The notes below the pieces were generated by a model. The model was not told the origin of the DNA. It ran no database searches and was given only the letters and a program-made list of their open reading frames with translations. From Hominicoprocola sp037419475 (GTDB taxonomy: Bacteria > Bacillota > Clostridia > Oscillospirales > Oscillospiraceae): a stretch of 64,000 bases of DNA. Below are positions 1-8,652 of this stretch, one piece after another. The stretch covers positions 6,289 to 70,288 of the forward strand of contig JAXYYF010000102.1 of NCBI GenBank assembly GCA_037419475.1. Direction: 5' to 3'. The stretch's first letter is position 1; each line of letters begins with the position of its first letter. A program made the position numbers and the translations under genes.

Positions 1-660
1 GGGCAGAAGGACCTGTGTGGCATACACGCCGCGCTTGGGCACGATGATGTGGGGCTCCGGGATAAGGTTTGCCGTCGGGAAAAGGCTTTTTCCGCCGATG
101 CCCTGTCCGTGCCGCACAATCCCGCACATGAGGTGCGGGTGCCCCAGAAATTCTGCCGCGCGGCGGACGTCACCGGATTCGATGAGTGAGCGGATATAGG
201 TCGAGCTGACCGTTACGCCCTCGCGCTCGACCTTGGGGATGATGTCACAGCCGAGACCGAGTGCGCGGCATTTTTCGTACAACCGCTCCGGCGTGCCCTC
301 GTTTTTGTGACCAAAACGAAAATCATGTCCCGCGACAAGGTGCATGGCGTGATATTTTTTGACCAGAAGCTCGGTGATGAAATCCTCCCACGGCATCGTC
401 ATCATTGCGCGGTCAAACGGCTCGACGAATACTGTGCCGACGCCGTAGATGCGGCGCATCAGCTCGGAGCGTTCCTGCGCCGTGGTCAGCAGCGGCACGG
501 AAACGCCGGTGACAAATTCCTTGGGCGAGCGGTCGAAGGTGAACGCCGCAGGCGCGGCGCCGAGCTCGCGGGCGCGTTCGACGGTTTTTTTCAGCAGTGC
601 CCCATGCCCAAGGTGCACTCCGTCAAAAAAGCCGAGCGCGATAACAGTTGCTTCACTCAT
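1..660 (-). CDS. ribF: Bifunctional riboflavin kinase/FAD synthetase RibF, partial
   Basis: RibF phosphorylates riboflavin to FMN and adenylylates FMN to FAD in the cytoplasm. The gene starts at ATG 660 and runs off the left edge, leaving 220 codons of about 310. The N-terminal adenylyltransferase signature GFFDGVHLGH is at residues 10-19, and a VSSTYIR segment that matches the family ISSTxIR motif lies near residue 155. The riboflavin-kinase domain begins near residue 175 (HGQGIGGKSLFPTANL) and is cut. It follows truB by 12 bases, the usual truB-ribF order at the end of the nusA-infB operon. An AGGA lies about 10 bases before the start. Identity is confident; only the C-terminal end is unseen. 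Confidence 0.95.
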   Translation of the reverse strand, partial: MSEATVIALGFFDGVHLGHGALLKKTVERARELGAAPAAFTFDRSPKEFVTGVSVPLLTTAQERSELMRRIYGVGTVFVEPFDRAMMTMPWEDFITELLVKKYHAMHLVAGHDFRFGHKNEGTPERLYEKCRALGLGCDIIPKVEREGVTVSSTYIRSLIESGDVRRAAEFLGHPHLMCGIVRHGQGIGGKSLFPTANLIPEPHIIVPKRGVYATQVLLP

Positions 661-672
661 GATCTTGTGTCC

Positions 673-1533
673 TCAAAAGAAATTTTTGATCGCGCGCAGT
701 TCACCGCACTCGGCGTGTGAGAGCGAGAGGAAATTTCCCGCGCGGTCATAGACGCGGTAGCCGCCGTCGGCGACATTCCGTGCGGAAAAGGGATTGCCGT
801 TGTAAGCGCGCTTTTCCTGTGTCTCGTTCTGCACGGTAAAGCGCGGGTAGACGCGGAAATATTCGTCCAGCGGAAGAAGCAGCGTCTCGCCCCGCTCCTG
901 TGCCTGCTCCATCGTGACAGCCTCGCTGATCGTGAAACCGGCCGCCATCGTGCGGCGAAGCGCCGCCATGCAGCCGCCGCAGCCGATCGCCTGTCCGATA
1001 TCATGGCAGAGCGTGCGGATATAGGTTCCCTTGGAGCAGACGACGCGCAGTGAAAATTCGTCCGGCGCAGTTCGGGCGAGCAGCTCGAGCTCATAAATGG
1101 TGATCTCGCGCGGCTTGCGTTCGACCGTCTTGCCCTGCCGGGCCAGATCGTAAAGCTTTTGACCGTTGACCTTGAGCGCGGAATACATCGGCGGGAGCTG
1201 TGAGATCGTACCCATAAAGCGCGGAAGGATCGCACGCAGTTCCTCCGCGTCAACCGCGACCGGATGCGTTTCCAGCACAGTGCCTGTCGTATCCTGCGTG
1301 TCCGTTGTCACGCCAAGCTTTAGAACGGCGTGGTATTCCTTCTGCCCATTTTCGGCAAACTGAACAGCTTTGGTCGCGCGTCCGATGAATACCGGCAGTA
1401 CGCCGGTTGCCATGGGATCAAGCGTTCCGGCGTGGCCGACGCGTTTTTCGTGAAAGATGCCGCGCAGCTTAGCACATACGTCCATGCTCGTCCAGCCCTG
1501 AGGTTTATCGATGATAAGGATGCCGTCCGGCAT
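673..1533 (-). CDS. truB: tRNA pseudouridine(55) synthase TruB
   Basis: TruB makes pseudouridine 55 in the T-loop of tRNAs. The product is 286 residues, slightly short of the 300-314 usual for the family. The N-terminus (DGILIIDKPQGWTSMDV) is typical, and the catalytic aspartate lies in GHAGTLDPMATGVL near residues 35-48. The open frame extends far upstream, but ATG 1533 is chosen because AAAGGAGTG lies just before it and the known TruB N-terminus starts there. It sits between the acetyltransferase gene and ribF, all in the same direction, so it is probably a distal gene of the rimP operon. Confidence 0.95.
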   Translation of the reverse strand: MPDGILIIDKPQGWTSMDVCAKLRGIFHEKRVGHAGTLDPMATGVLPVFIGRATKAVQFAENGQKEYHAVLKLGVTTDTQDTTGTVLETHPVAVDAEELRAILPRFMGTISQLPPMYSALKVNGQKLYDLARQGKTVERKPREITIYELELLARTAPDEFSLRVVCSKGTYIRTLCHDIGQAIGCGGCMAALRRTMAAGFTISEAVTMEQAQERGETLLLPLDEYFRVYPRFTVQNETQEKRAYNGNPFSARNVADGGYRVYDRAGNFLSLSHAECGELRAIKNFF

Positions 1534-1552
1534 AGAAAAACACTCCTTTGCG

Positions 1553-2089
1553 CTAAGCGTCGGGCAGCGTCTTTTCCAACAGGACAAGACGGACTGCCTC
1601 AAGACCGTTGAACGTACAGGGCACAATGCCGATCTCACGGTAGCCCAGCCTGCGGTAAAACGCGCGTGCGCGCATATTGCGCTCGTTTGTGTCGATGCGC
1701 AGACAGCGGCAGCCGTGAGACAGCGCATATTGCTCATAGTAGGCTGCAAATGCGCGGCCAAGGCCGGGTGTTCCCGCCTGCGGATCGATGACCAGCGTGT
1801 GCAGGACCATGACCTCGCTATCCGGTGCGTCATAACTCCACGGCGCGCCGGCGTACACATCCACTTGAAGCTGGTTGAGGATGCCTGTGCCGACTACCGT
1901 ACCGTCCAGCACCTCCACAAAGAGGTCGCCGCGCGCAAGCGCAGCCTCCGCCGTTGCGCGCATGGGATAGATGCCGCGCTTCCAGCCAATCACGGCCTGC
2001 CCCTGTTCCTCGGCAGTGTGGATATTATCGTAAATGCGGCAGACCGCGTCAAGGTCGGCGCGCTCCGCTTTGCGGAATGTGATGCTCAT
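1553..2089 (-). CDS. GNAT family N-acetyltransferase
   Basis: A 178-residue GCN5-related acetyltransferase. The family transfers acetyl from acetyl-CoA to an amine; the substrate here cannot be read. Visible features are the N-terminal strand MSITFRKAERADLDAV, the segment VMVLHTLVIDPQAGTPGLGRAFAAYY covering strand 4 and the acetyl-CoA pyrophosphate loop (Gx-GLGRA in place of the usual RGxGxG), and a C-terminal RAFYRRLGYREIG segment typical of GNAT helix 4 and strand 6. The ATG overlaps the nrnA stop codon as ATGA, so translation is probably coupled. It is an accessory insertion in the rbfA-nrnA-truB order; RimI-like protein acetylation is possible but not shown. Confidence 0.85.
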   Translation of the reverse strand: MSITFRKAERADLDAVCRIYDNIHTAEEQGQAVIGWKRGIYPMRATAEAALARGDLFVEVLDGTVVGTGILNQLQVDVYAGAPWSYDAPDSEVMVLHTLVIDPQAGTPGLGRAFAAYYEQYALSHGCRCLRIDTNERNMRARAFYRRLGYREIGIVPCTFNGLEAVRLVLLEKTLPDA

Positions 2090-3045
2090 TGTGCGCTTTC
2101 CTCCGCGACCGCCTGTTCGACGGCATGGAGAATCATTGCACGCGCTGTTTCATAGTCTGCGTGCTCGATCACACAGCCGGAGGCTGCGCGGTGGCCGCCG
2201 CCGCCAAGGGCCGCGCAGGCCTTTGTTGCGTTGACGCGCGCACCAGTGCGCAGGCTGATCTTCCATGCGCCGTCCTTTGCCTCTTTCATGGTAATGGAGC
2301 AGTCCGTGCCCTCCACCAGACCGCCGAGCGAGGAAACATCGTCCATGTCCGCTTCGGTGAGCTGAAGCTTTTCCACAAGGCTCAGCGGCAGAGAGACGAC
2401 GACTACGCGGCCCTCGTCATAAAATTCCATCGTGCGCAGCAGCTCCGCTTCCAGCGCCAGACGTTTTTTCGTCTTGGTGCGGAAGTGACGTTTATTTACC
2501 GCGCGGTAATCAATGCCAGTATCCATCAGCTTCGCGGCGGTGAGGTGCGTGTTTGCGGTGACATTGGAGTAGACAAAGCAGCCTGTGTCCGTGCTGACTG
2601 CAACATACAGCGGCAGTGCGACGACAGGCGTGAGCTGGCCGAGCTCGACAGCCAGTGCGCAGAGGATCTCGCCGCAGGCAGCACACTCGGGATGCACGCA
2701 GTTCTTCTTCCCGAAGCCTTCATAGCTCGGATGGTGGTCAATGGCCAGATCGACCCGCTCCTTGAACATGGCGGCATTGTCCGGAAACAATCCAAGCGCT
2801 GCGAGATCAACAGAAACGACCGTCTCATAATGGAAATCCTCTGCTGCCCAGTAGGGCGCGACATAATCGGCGTAGAGGCTCGTGACCTCGGTGTTCGGCA
2901 GCAATGCCGCCGTTTTGCCCATCTGGCGCAGCATGGCGCACAGCGCTGCGGCGCAGCCGAGTGTGTCGCCGTCGGGGCGGCGGTGGGTAAGGATCAGGTA
3001 ATTATCGTGCGCGCGCAGATAGGCGGCGACCTCTTTGACTGTCAC
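2086..3045 (-). CDS. nrnA: DHH-family phosphoesterase, NrnA-type nanoRNase/pAp phosphatase
   Basis: NrnA degrades oligoribonucleotides of 2-5 nt and dephosphorylates 3'-phosphoadenosine 5'-phosphate in many Firmicutes. The product is 319 residues, the usual family length. The DHH metal motif is seen in DLAIDHHPSYEGFG near residue 95, STDTGCF follows, and the DHHA1 substrate-binding signature GGGGHRAASGC is near the C-terminus. The start is a GTG that overlaps the rbfA stop (GTGA), as expected for coupled translation directly after rbfA. The gene order rbfA-nrnA-truB is conserved in Firmicutes. Assignment to NrnA rather than another DHH phosphoesterase rests on order and length. Confidence 0.92.
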   Translation of the reverse strand: MTVKEVAAYLRAHDNYLILTHRRPDGDTLGCAAALCAMLRQMGKTAALLPNTEVTSLYADYVAPYWAAEDFHYETVVSVDLAALGLFPDNAAMFKERVDLAIDHHPSYEGFGKKNCVHPECAACGEILCALAVELGQLTPVVALPLYVAVSTDTGCFVYSNVTANTHLTAAKLMDTGIDYRAVNKRHFRTKTKKRLALEAELLRTMEFYDEGRVVVVSLPLSLVEKLQLTEADMDDVSSLGGLVEGTDCSITMKEAKDGAWKISLRTGARVNATKACAALGGGGHRAASGCVIEHADYETARAMILHAVEQAVAEESAQ

Positions 3046-3437
3046 TCGTCCTCACCGTCCAGTACAATATGCTCGTTTGCGGGGTTTGCGGGCTTGACCT
3101 TCGTGGGATCGCGCAGCATCTCAAGAATGTGCGCACCGTATTCGATGGAATCGTCCGCGGTAAATTGCAGCTCCGGCGTATAGCGCAGGCTCATCGACGC
3201 ACCGAGCTCGCGGCGCAGATAGCCCGCGGCGGATTTTAAGCCCTTGATGACGTCCTTTTCCTGCGTCTTGTCGAGAACGCTGACGAACACGCGGCAATAG
3301 CGAAGGTCAGTGGTGGTGTCGACGTGCGTGATGGTCACCATGCCGCCCTGCACGCGCGGATCCTTGAGCGTGCGGAAAAGAGAACTCAGCTCACGCTGGA
3401 TCTCCTCATTGATGCGCCCAATTCGATTGTTTGCCAT
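3042..3437 (-). CDS. rbfA: 30S ribosome-binding factor RbfA
   Basis: RbfA helps late maturation of the 30S subunit at the 5' end of 16S rRNA. The product is 131 residues with a type II KH fold expected. Recognizable segments are NRIGRINEEIQRELSSLF at the N-terminus, DPRVQGGMVTITHVDTTTDLRYCRVFVS in the middle, and LRRELGASMSLRYTPELQF, including the RYTPEL signature. GGAGG lies before the ATG at 3437. It is 69 bases downstream of infB and overlaps nrnA by four bases. Confidence 0.96.
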   Translation of the reverse strand: MANNRIGRINEEIQRELSSLFRTLKDPRVQGGMVTITHVDTTTDLRYCRVFVSVLDKTQEKDVIKGLKSAAGYLRRELGASMSLRYTPELQFTADDSIEYGAHILEMLRDPTKVKPANPANEHIVLDGEDE

Positions 3438-3506
3438 AAAATTTCCTCCTTTGGAAAAGGTGAGGACGGGCGACTGCCCGCCCTCACCTGAAAGGCGATG
3501 TTTACT

Positions 3507-5915
3507 TTACTGCTCGATCTGCTCCATCACGTAGGCCTCGACAACGTCGCCCTCCTTGATGTCGTTGAACTTTTCGAAGTTCAGGCCGCACTCGTAGCCG
3601 GCGGCGACCTCCTTGACGGCATCCTTGAAGCGCTGGAGCGAGGCAAGATGACCCTCGTGAACGACGATGCCGTCGCGCACGATGCGCACCTCGCAGGCGC
3701 GCTGAATCTTGCCGTCGGTGACATAGCAGCCGGCGACCGTGCCGACGCTGGAGACCTTATAGGTCTGGCGGATCTCGGCGTGACCGATGATATTCTCACG
3801 GAACTTGGGGGCGAGCATACCCTTCATAGCCGCTTCGATCTCATTGATGGCGTCGTAAATAACGCGGTACATCCGCATGTCGACATGGTTGCGGGCCGCG
3901 CTCTCGCGCGCAACCGCATCGGGGCGGACATTGAAGCCGACGATAATGGCATTCGACGTGGAGGCGAGCATGACGTCGCTCTCATTGATTGCACCGACCG
4001 CGCCGTGGATGACGCGCACGCGCACCTCGTCGTTGGAAATCTTCTCCAGCGAGGCCTTGACGGCCTCGACGCTGCCCTGAACGTCCGCCTTGACGATGAT
4101 GTTGAGGTTCTTCATCTCGCCTGCCTGGATCTGACTGAACAGATCCTCCAGCGAGACCTTGGAAACCGGTGCGTTGGCCTTGGCCTTTTCCTCTTCCTTG
4201 CGCTGCTCGACCAGCTCACGCGCAAGGCGCTCGTCGGCAACGGCGTTGAAGTTCGCACCCGCGCTCGGCACCTCACCGAGACCGGTGATCTCGACCGGGA
4301 CAGAGGGACCGGCGCTTGTGAGCTTCTGGCCCTTGTCGTTGGTCATCATGCGTACGCGGCCGACCGTCGTGCCGGCAATGATGATGTCGCCCTGATGGAG
4401 CGTGCCGTTCTGAACAAGAAGGGTGGCAATCGGGCCGCGGCCCTTGTCGAGCCGCGCCTCGATAACGGCGCCGGAAGCAGCGCGGTTGGGGTTGGCCTTG
4501 AGCTCGGCGACCTCGGCGGTCAGCGCGACCATTTCCAGCAGATTATCCACACCCATGCCGGTTTTGGCGGAGATCGGGCAGACAATGGTGTCGCCGCCCC
4601 AATCCTCGGCAAGGATGTCGTATTTGGTGAGCTGTTCCTTGATGCGTTCGGGGTTTGCGTCGGGCTTATCCATCTTGTTGATGGCCACGATGATGGGGAT
4701 GCCGGCGGCCTTGGCGTGGTTGATGGACTCGATGGTCTGTGGCTTGATGCCGTCCTCGGCGGCAACGACGAGGATAGCGATATCCGTGATCATCGCGCCG
4801 CGGGCGCGCATGGAGGTAAAGGCCTCGTGACCCGGCGTGTCGAGGAAGGTGATGGGCTTGCCCTTGATCTGCACCTGATAGGCGCCGATGTGCTGCGTGA
4901 TGCCGCCGGCCTCGCCGGAGGCGACGTGCGCGTTGCGGATATAGTCGAGAAGGCTCGTCTTGCCGTGGTCGACGTGGCCCATGACGACCACAACGGGAGC
5001 GCGCGGCTTGAGTTCATCCTCAGTGTCCTGATGGTCATCAATGAGCTTTTCCTCAATGGTGACGACGACTTCCTTCTCTACCTTGCAGCCGAGCTCCTCG
5101 GCGACGAAGGAGGCGGTGTCGAAGTCGATCATCTGGGACAGGGACGCCATCACACCGTTTTTCATCAGACACTTGACGACCTCAGCACCGGTTTTCTTCA
5201 TGCGGCTGGCCAGTTCGCCGACAGAGATCTCATCGGGGATCTTAACGGTCAGCGGCGTCTTCTTGGCGATCTCAAGCTGGAGACGGCGCATTTTTTCGGC
5301 CTCCTCCTGCTTGCGCTTGTTGGAGAAAACAGGGGCGTTGCGGCCGTTTTTACGATTGGCGGCGTTGCGGAACTTTTCCTTGCCGGCGGTCATATTGTCG
5401 CGGCGGCCGCCAGCGCTGCTGCGCTCGGCCATGTCCTGAAGCTTTTCGTCGTACTTATCCAGATTGACGTTGGTGTTTTTGCGCGTGTCGACGATCTTCT
5501 TCTCCGGCACGCGAGTGCTGGGCTGCTGCGTCGCTGTGGACTTATCGGACGCGCTGTTTGCGGCGGGAGCCTGCGCGCCAGCATTCTGCGCGGGCCTGGC
5601 AGCCTGCGCGGGCGCGGTGGAAGCGGCCGGGCGGGCTGCGCTGTGTGCGGGCGCAGCATTCTGGGCGCTCTGCGGCTTGACCGGAGCGCTCTCCTTCTTT
5701 TCCGTATAGGTGTCGGCAAAGATGGTCTCCATCTTCACCTGATGGTGCAGCGTCAGATAGTCGAATACGATCGACAGCTCACGGTCGCTCAGCACTTGGG
5801 AGTGACCCTTGGGGGCCTCCGTGTAGTCTTTGAGAATGGTGATGATGTCCTTCGACTGCATGCCGAAGTCCTTCGCCAGACTGCTCACTTTGTTTTTGTT
5901 TTCCGTAGTAGCCAA
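3507..5915 (-). CDS. infB: Translation initiation factor IF-2
   Basis: IF-2 is the GTPase that places initiator tRNA on the ribosome. The product is 802 residues. Residues 1-60 hold an IF2_N-like module. About residues 75-190 are an Ala/Pro/Gln-rich and then basic linker, and a second IF2_N module follows. The G domain shows GHVDHGKTSLLD, DTPGHEAF and NKMDKPD. Domains II to IV follow and end in EGDVVEAYVMEQIEQ. The chosen start is TTG at 5915, because GGAGGTG lies five bases upstream and the protein then begins ATTENKNKVSSLAKDFG. No ATG precedes the conserved N-module, so the rare start codon is well supported. Confidence 0.97.
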   Translation of the reverse strand: MATTENKNKVSSLAKDFGMQSKDIITILKDYTEAPKGHSQVLSDRELSIVFDYLTLHHQVKMETIFADTYTEKKESAPVKPQSAQNAAPAHSAARPAASTAPAQAARPAQNAGAQAPAANSASDKSTATQQPSTRVPEKKIVDTRKNTNVNLDKYDEKLQDMAERSSAGGRRDNMTAGKEKFRNAANRKNGRNAPVFSNKRKQEEAEKMRRLQLEIAKKTPLTVKIPDEISVGELASRMKKTGAEVVKCLMKNGVMASLSQMIDFDTASFVAEELGCKVEKEVVVTIEEKLIDDHQDTEDELKPRAPVVVVMGHVDHGKTSLLDYIRNAHVASGEAGGITQHIGAYQVQIKGKPITFLDTPGHEAFTSMRARGAMITDIAILVVAAEDGIKPQTIESINHAKAAGIPIIVAINKMDKPDANPERIKEQLTKYDILAEDWGGDTIVCPISAKTGMGVDNLLEMVALTAEVAELKANPNRAASGAVIEARLDKGRGPIATLLVQNGTLHQGDIIIAGTTVGRVRMMTNDKGQKLTSAGPSVPVEITGLGEVPSAGANFNAVADERLARELVEQRKEEEKAKANAPVSKVSLEDLFSQIQAGEMKNLNIIVKADVQGSVEAVKASLEKISNDEVRVRVIHGAVGAINESDVMLASTSNAIIVGFNVRPDAVARESAARNHVDMRMYRVIYDAINEIEAAMKGMLAPKFRENIIGHAEIRQTYKVSSVGTVAGCYVTDGKIQRACEVRIVRDGIVVHEGHLASLQRFKDAVKEVAAGYECGLNFEKFNDIKEGDVVEAYVMEQIEQ

Positions 5916-5945
5916 TATAACACCTCCAAATGTGATGGGACCGAA

Positions 5946-6611
5946 TTACTGCTTTTCTTTCTTTGCGCTGCCCTTGCCGCGCTTGACAGGACGGGCGTTG
6001 ACGTACCGAGTGCGCGCCGCGGTCTTGACTGCTGTGCGCCGACGCTGCTCACGGCTGGGTTTTTTGACGCCCGCCGGTTCCGTGCGTTTTTTCGCACCGG
6101 CCGGAGAGACCGTTCTGCCACCTGTCGTCCCGACGCGCCTTTCTTTGCCGTGCGGTTCCTCCGGTACGGGGGACTCTGCGTCCTTTTGCTTCCGCTTTTT
6201 TTTGCCGGTGCGGATATTTTTCTCGTGCGCCTCAGCCTCTTTGCGCCGCTCGGCGGCGCGTTTGGCCTTGACTGCAAGCTTTTCCGCCGTTTCGGAGAAT
6301 TTTTCGTCCTCCTCGGCAAGCTTCTTGGCGATGGCCTCGGCAAAGCCGATGTCGGTGACGGCCAGCATTGCGCAGCTCGACCGCCCGACCGCTCGGCCGA
6401 GCGCGTCCTTATCTGCCCCGATGCGGCACCAGAGACACTGTCCCGCGTCGGCAAAATGCCGCACCCGCCGCACACTGTTCTCCGCCGCGTCGGCGGCGAC
6501 TAAAATAAGCCGCGCGTCGCGCGCCCTCGCCGCCGCGCCGGTCGGCTCCTCACCGACGGCCAGCCGGCCCGCCTTCTGAGCCAGACCGATGAGATTCAAC
6601 AGCTTATTCAC
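5946..6611 (-). CDS. L7Ae/YlxQ-family RNA-binding protein with long basic tail
   Basis: The first ~105 residues are an L7Ae/L30e-type domain (NKLLNLIGLAQKAGRLAVGEE, then LILVAADAAENSVRR and AMLAVTDIGFAEAIAK), matching the YlxQ protein found between rnpM and infB in Firmicutes. L7Ae-type proteins bind kink-turn RNAs. Usual YlxQ proteins are about 100 residues. This one has 221, with residues ~106-221 forming a low-complexity Lys/Arg/Glu-rich tail, probably disordered and able to contact RNA (inference). It overlaps rnpM by eight bases and precedes infB by 30. Confidence 0.85.
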   Translation of the reverse strand: MNKLLNLIGLAQKAGRLAVGEEPTGAAARARDARLILVAADAAENSVRRVRHFADAGQCLWCRIGADKDALGRAVGRSSCAMLAVTDIGFAEAIAKKLAEEDEKFSETAEKLAVKAKRAAERRKEAEAHEKNIRTGKKKRKQKDAESPVPEEPHGKERRVGTTGGRTVSPAGAKKRTEPAGVKKPSREQRRRTAVKTAARTRYVNARPVKRGKGSAKKEKQ

Positions 6612-6876
6612 CGCGCATCATCTCTCCTTCCAGCTCGTCATAGAGCTCCGGCGTAATGGCGGTCTCAAACGCCCGCTCCAGCGCGCGGGACTTGCGTGCC
6701 CGCTTGAGACATTCGGCATTCGGACAAAGGTACGCCCCGCGTCCGGGCTTTCTACCCTTGAAATCCAGCGAGATCTCGCCCTCGGGCGACTTGACCACGC
6801 GAATCAGCTCGCGCTTATCCTTCATCTCGCGGCAGCCCACACATTGGCGCTGCGGGATCTTTTTCACTTTCTGCAT
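6604..6876 (-). CDS. rnpM: YlxR/RnpM family RNA-binding protein
   Basis: A 90-residue member of the YlxR family, reported in Bacillus to bind and modulate RNase P. The family signature is clear: PQRQCVGCREMKDKRELIRVV near the N-terminus, then GRKPGRGAYLCPNAECLKRA. The cysteine pairs CVGC and CPNAEC are conserved features. A strong Shine-Dalgarno sequence (AAAGGAGG) precedes ATG 6876. It sits between nusA and the L7Ae-type gene, its standard place, and overlaps the latter slightly. Confidence 0.94.
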   Translation of the reverse strand: MQKVKKIPQRQCVGCREMKDKRELIRVVKSPEGEISLDFKGRKPGRGAYLCPNAECLKRARKSRALERAFETAITPELYDELEGEMMRGE

Positions 6877-6897
6877 GGTGCTGCCTCCTTTTTCTCT

Positions 6898-6972
6898 CTA
6901 CTTACTGCGTTTATTCAGCCACACTGACAGCAGCGACAGCAAAACCGCGATGCCGCACAGGATATACGTCAT
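6898..6972 (-). CDS. Possible 24-residue membrane peptide between nusA and rnpM
   Basis: A short frame from ATG 6972 to TAG 6898 fills the gap between nusA and rnpM. It would encode 24 residues: a short start (MT), a hydrophobic stretch YILCGIAVLLSLLSVWL able to span a membrane, and a positively charged end NKRSK. That arrangement is what a real single-pass micro-protein would show. Against it, no good Shine-Dalgarno sequence is seen; the ATG is 12 bases after the nusA stop, so it could only be translated by re-initiation or coupling. It could be chance. Confidence 0.35.
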   Translation of the reverse strand: MTYILCGIAVLLSLLSVWLNKRSK

Positions 6973-6984
6973 CGGGCTTATGAC

Positions 6985-8052
6985 TTATTCTTCCACGTCC
7001 TGATAACTCTGGGGTTTGATGTCGATCTTATAGCCGACCAGCCGCGCCGCAAGGCGGGCGTTCTGGCCTTCTTTGCCGATGGCAAGGGAAAGCTGATCGT
7101 CGGGCACGATCACACGGCAGGCCTTGCTGCCGTCGTCCGCCATGCGGACCTCGACCACATCGGCGGGAGCGAGCGCCGCGGCAATGTACTCCGCGGGATC
7201 GTCGCTGTACTTGACAATGTCGATCTTCTCGCCGCGCAGCTCTTCGACAATGTTGTTGACGCGTGCGCCGCGGGGGCCGACGCAGGCGCCGATGGGATCA
7301 ACGTTTTCGTCGTTGCTCCATACGGCCATCTTCGTGCGGGAACCGGCCTCGCGCGCGATGGAGCGGATCTCAACGGTACCGTCGTAGATTTCAGGAACCT
7401 CCAGCTCAAACAGGCGCTTGACAAGGCCCGGATGCGTACGGGAGATGACGACCTGCGGGCCGCGGGACTGGCGGCGCACGTCGACCAGATAGACCTTGAC
7501 GCGCTGGCCCTCGACGAGCGTTTCACCCTTGACTTGCTCACCGGCAGTAAGGATCGCGTCGGTTGCCTCGGCGCCCGTACCGATGCGCAGAGCAACGCTG
7601 CCGTTGCGCGGATCGATGCGGGTGACGACGCCGGTAAGGATCTCGTGCTGCTTGGAGTTATACTCCTCATAGACCATGCCGCTCTCGGCCTCACGCAGGC
7701 CCTGAATGATGACCTGCTTGCCGTTGCCGGCGGCGATGCGGCCGAACTCGACATTGTCGACCGGAATGTTTACGATGCTGCCGACCTCATATTTGGCCGA
7801 GTGCTTCTTCGCTTCCTCCAGAGACATCTGCGTGCCAGGGTTCTCGACCTCCTCGACGACCTCTTTCTGCACGTACATCTTGAGTTCGCGCTTGTTCTCG
7901 TCCACGTCCACGACAACATTTTCAACGCCCTCATGGTCGCGCTTGTAGGCCGTGGTGAGCGCCTGCACGATCTTATCCATCATAAAAGCGGGGGAAATGC
8001 CGCGTTCCTTTTCCAGCATCGCCAGAGCGGCAAAGATTTCATCACATTTCAT
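6985..8052 (-). CDS. nusA: Transcription termination/antitermination factor NusA
   Basis: NusA binds RNA polymerase and nascent RNA and controls pausing, termination and antitermination. The product is 355 residues, the short form without the C-terminal acidic repeats of Escherichia coli. The N-terminal domain begins MKCDEIFAALAMLEKERGI. The S1 domain includes GEQVKGETLVEGQRVKVYLV. The two KH domains include DPIGACVGPRGARVNNIVEEL and LAIGKEGQNARLAARL. ATG 8052 is chosen because AAGGAGC precedes it and it matches the family N-terminus, although the frame stays open upstream into rimP. It is 40 bases downstream of rimP. Confidence 0.97.
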   Translation of the reverse strand: MKCDEIFAALAMLEKERGISPAFMMDKIVQALTTAYKRDHEGVENVVVDVDENKRELKMYVQKEVVEEVENPGTQMSLEEAKKHSAKYEVGSIVNIPVDNVEFGRIAAGNGKQVIIQGLREAESGMVYEEYNSKQHEILTGVVTRIDPRNGSVALRIGTGAEATDAILTAGEQVKGETLVEGQRVKVYLVDVRRQSRGPQVVISRTHPGLVKRLFELEVPEIYDGTVEIRSIAREAGSRTKMAVWSNDENVDPIGACVGPRGARVNNIVEELRGEKIDIVKYSDDPAEYIAAALAPADVVEVRMADDGSKACRVIVPDDQLSLAIGKEGQNARLAARLVGYKIDIKPQSYQDVEE

Positions 8053-8092
8053 GGAATTGAGCTCCTTATTCTGTATGATAAAAATGATATGG

Positions 8093-8548
8093 TCAGAAGT
8101 CGCAGCGCAGACGAACAAGCGCGATCTCCGGCTTTTCAAAGCGCAGAGACTGCTCACCCACGGTGATCGTTACCGCGCCGTCGTCATAGCCGGAAAGTAC
8201 GCCGGAGAACTCTTTGCGTCCGTCGCGCGGCTTGTAGGTCTTGAGCAGCACATCAGCGCCCATAAACTGTTCGAAGTCCGAGGGACGCTTGAGCGGGCGC
8301 TCGGCTCCGGCGGAGCCGACCTCAAAAACATAGCTCCCCTCGATGGGATCGGCTTCGTCGAGCAGATCGCTCACCGTGCGCGAAATATTCTCGCAGTCAA
8401 GAATGTTCACGCCGCCGTCCTTATCGATGAAAAGACGCAGATACCACTGTCCGGCTTCGCGGACATACTCCACGTCCCAGAGCGTGCAGCCGTTGGCTTC
8501 CACGACCGGACGGGCAAGCTCGGAGACGATCTCAGTTACTTTTTTCAT
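8093..8548 (-). CDS. rimP: Ribosome maturation factor RimP
   Basis: RimP assists 30S subunit maturation. The product is 151 residues, the normal length. Features are the N-terminal helix KKVTEIVSELARPVVEANG, the core LWDVEYVREAGQWYLRLFIDKDGGVNILDCENISR, and GSAGAERPLKRPSDFEQFMG, which corresponds to the family SSPGxDRPL segment. The C-terminal SH3-like domain ends FEKPEIALVRLRCDF. It is the first gene of the nusA-infB operon; a candidate promoter and a leader hairpin lie upstream. Confidence 0.96.
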   Translation of the reverse strand: MKKVTEIVSELARPVVEANGCTLWDVEYVREAGQWYLRLFIDKDGGVNILDCENISRTVSDLLDEADPIEGSYVFEVGSAGAERPLKRPSDFEQFMGADVLLKTYKPRDGRKEFSGVLSGYDDGAVTITVGEQSLRFEKPEIALVRLRCDF

Positions 8549-8604
8549 GGCAGCCTCACTTTAGCCTGTGAAAGTTTTGACTTTGGCAAAAAATGCAAAA
8601 GAAA

Positions 8605-8625
8605 GAGCGGACCGAAAGTCCACTC
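8605..8625 (-). terminator. Leader hairpin before rimP, possible attenuator
   Basis: On the minus strand GAGTGGAC and GTCCGCTC form an eight-pair stem (one G-U pair) around TTTCG, followed by TTTCTTTTGCATTTTTTG. It lies between the candidate promoter and rimP, so it would fall in the first ~35 bases of the rimP mRNA. The preceding gene already has its own terminator at 8737-8763. It is therefore a candidate attenuator for the operon. Confidence 0.5.
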
Positions 8626-8652
8626 TGCCTGACCAACTGGAATAATACAATT

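Noticed and set aside
3498..6503. Very long plus-strand open frame opposite infB and the L7Ae gene
   Set aside because: It mirrors conserved genes on the minus strand; high GC removes stop codons in the opposite frame. No family similarity and no ribosome site.
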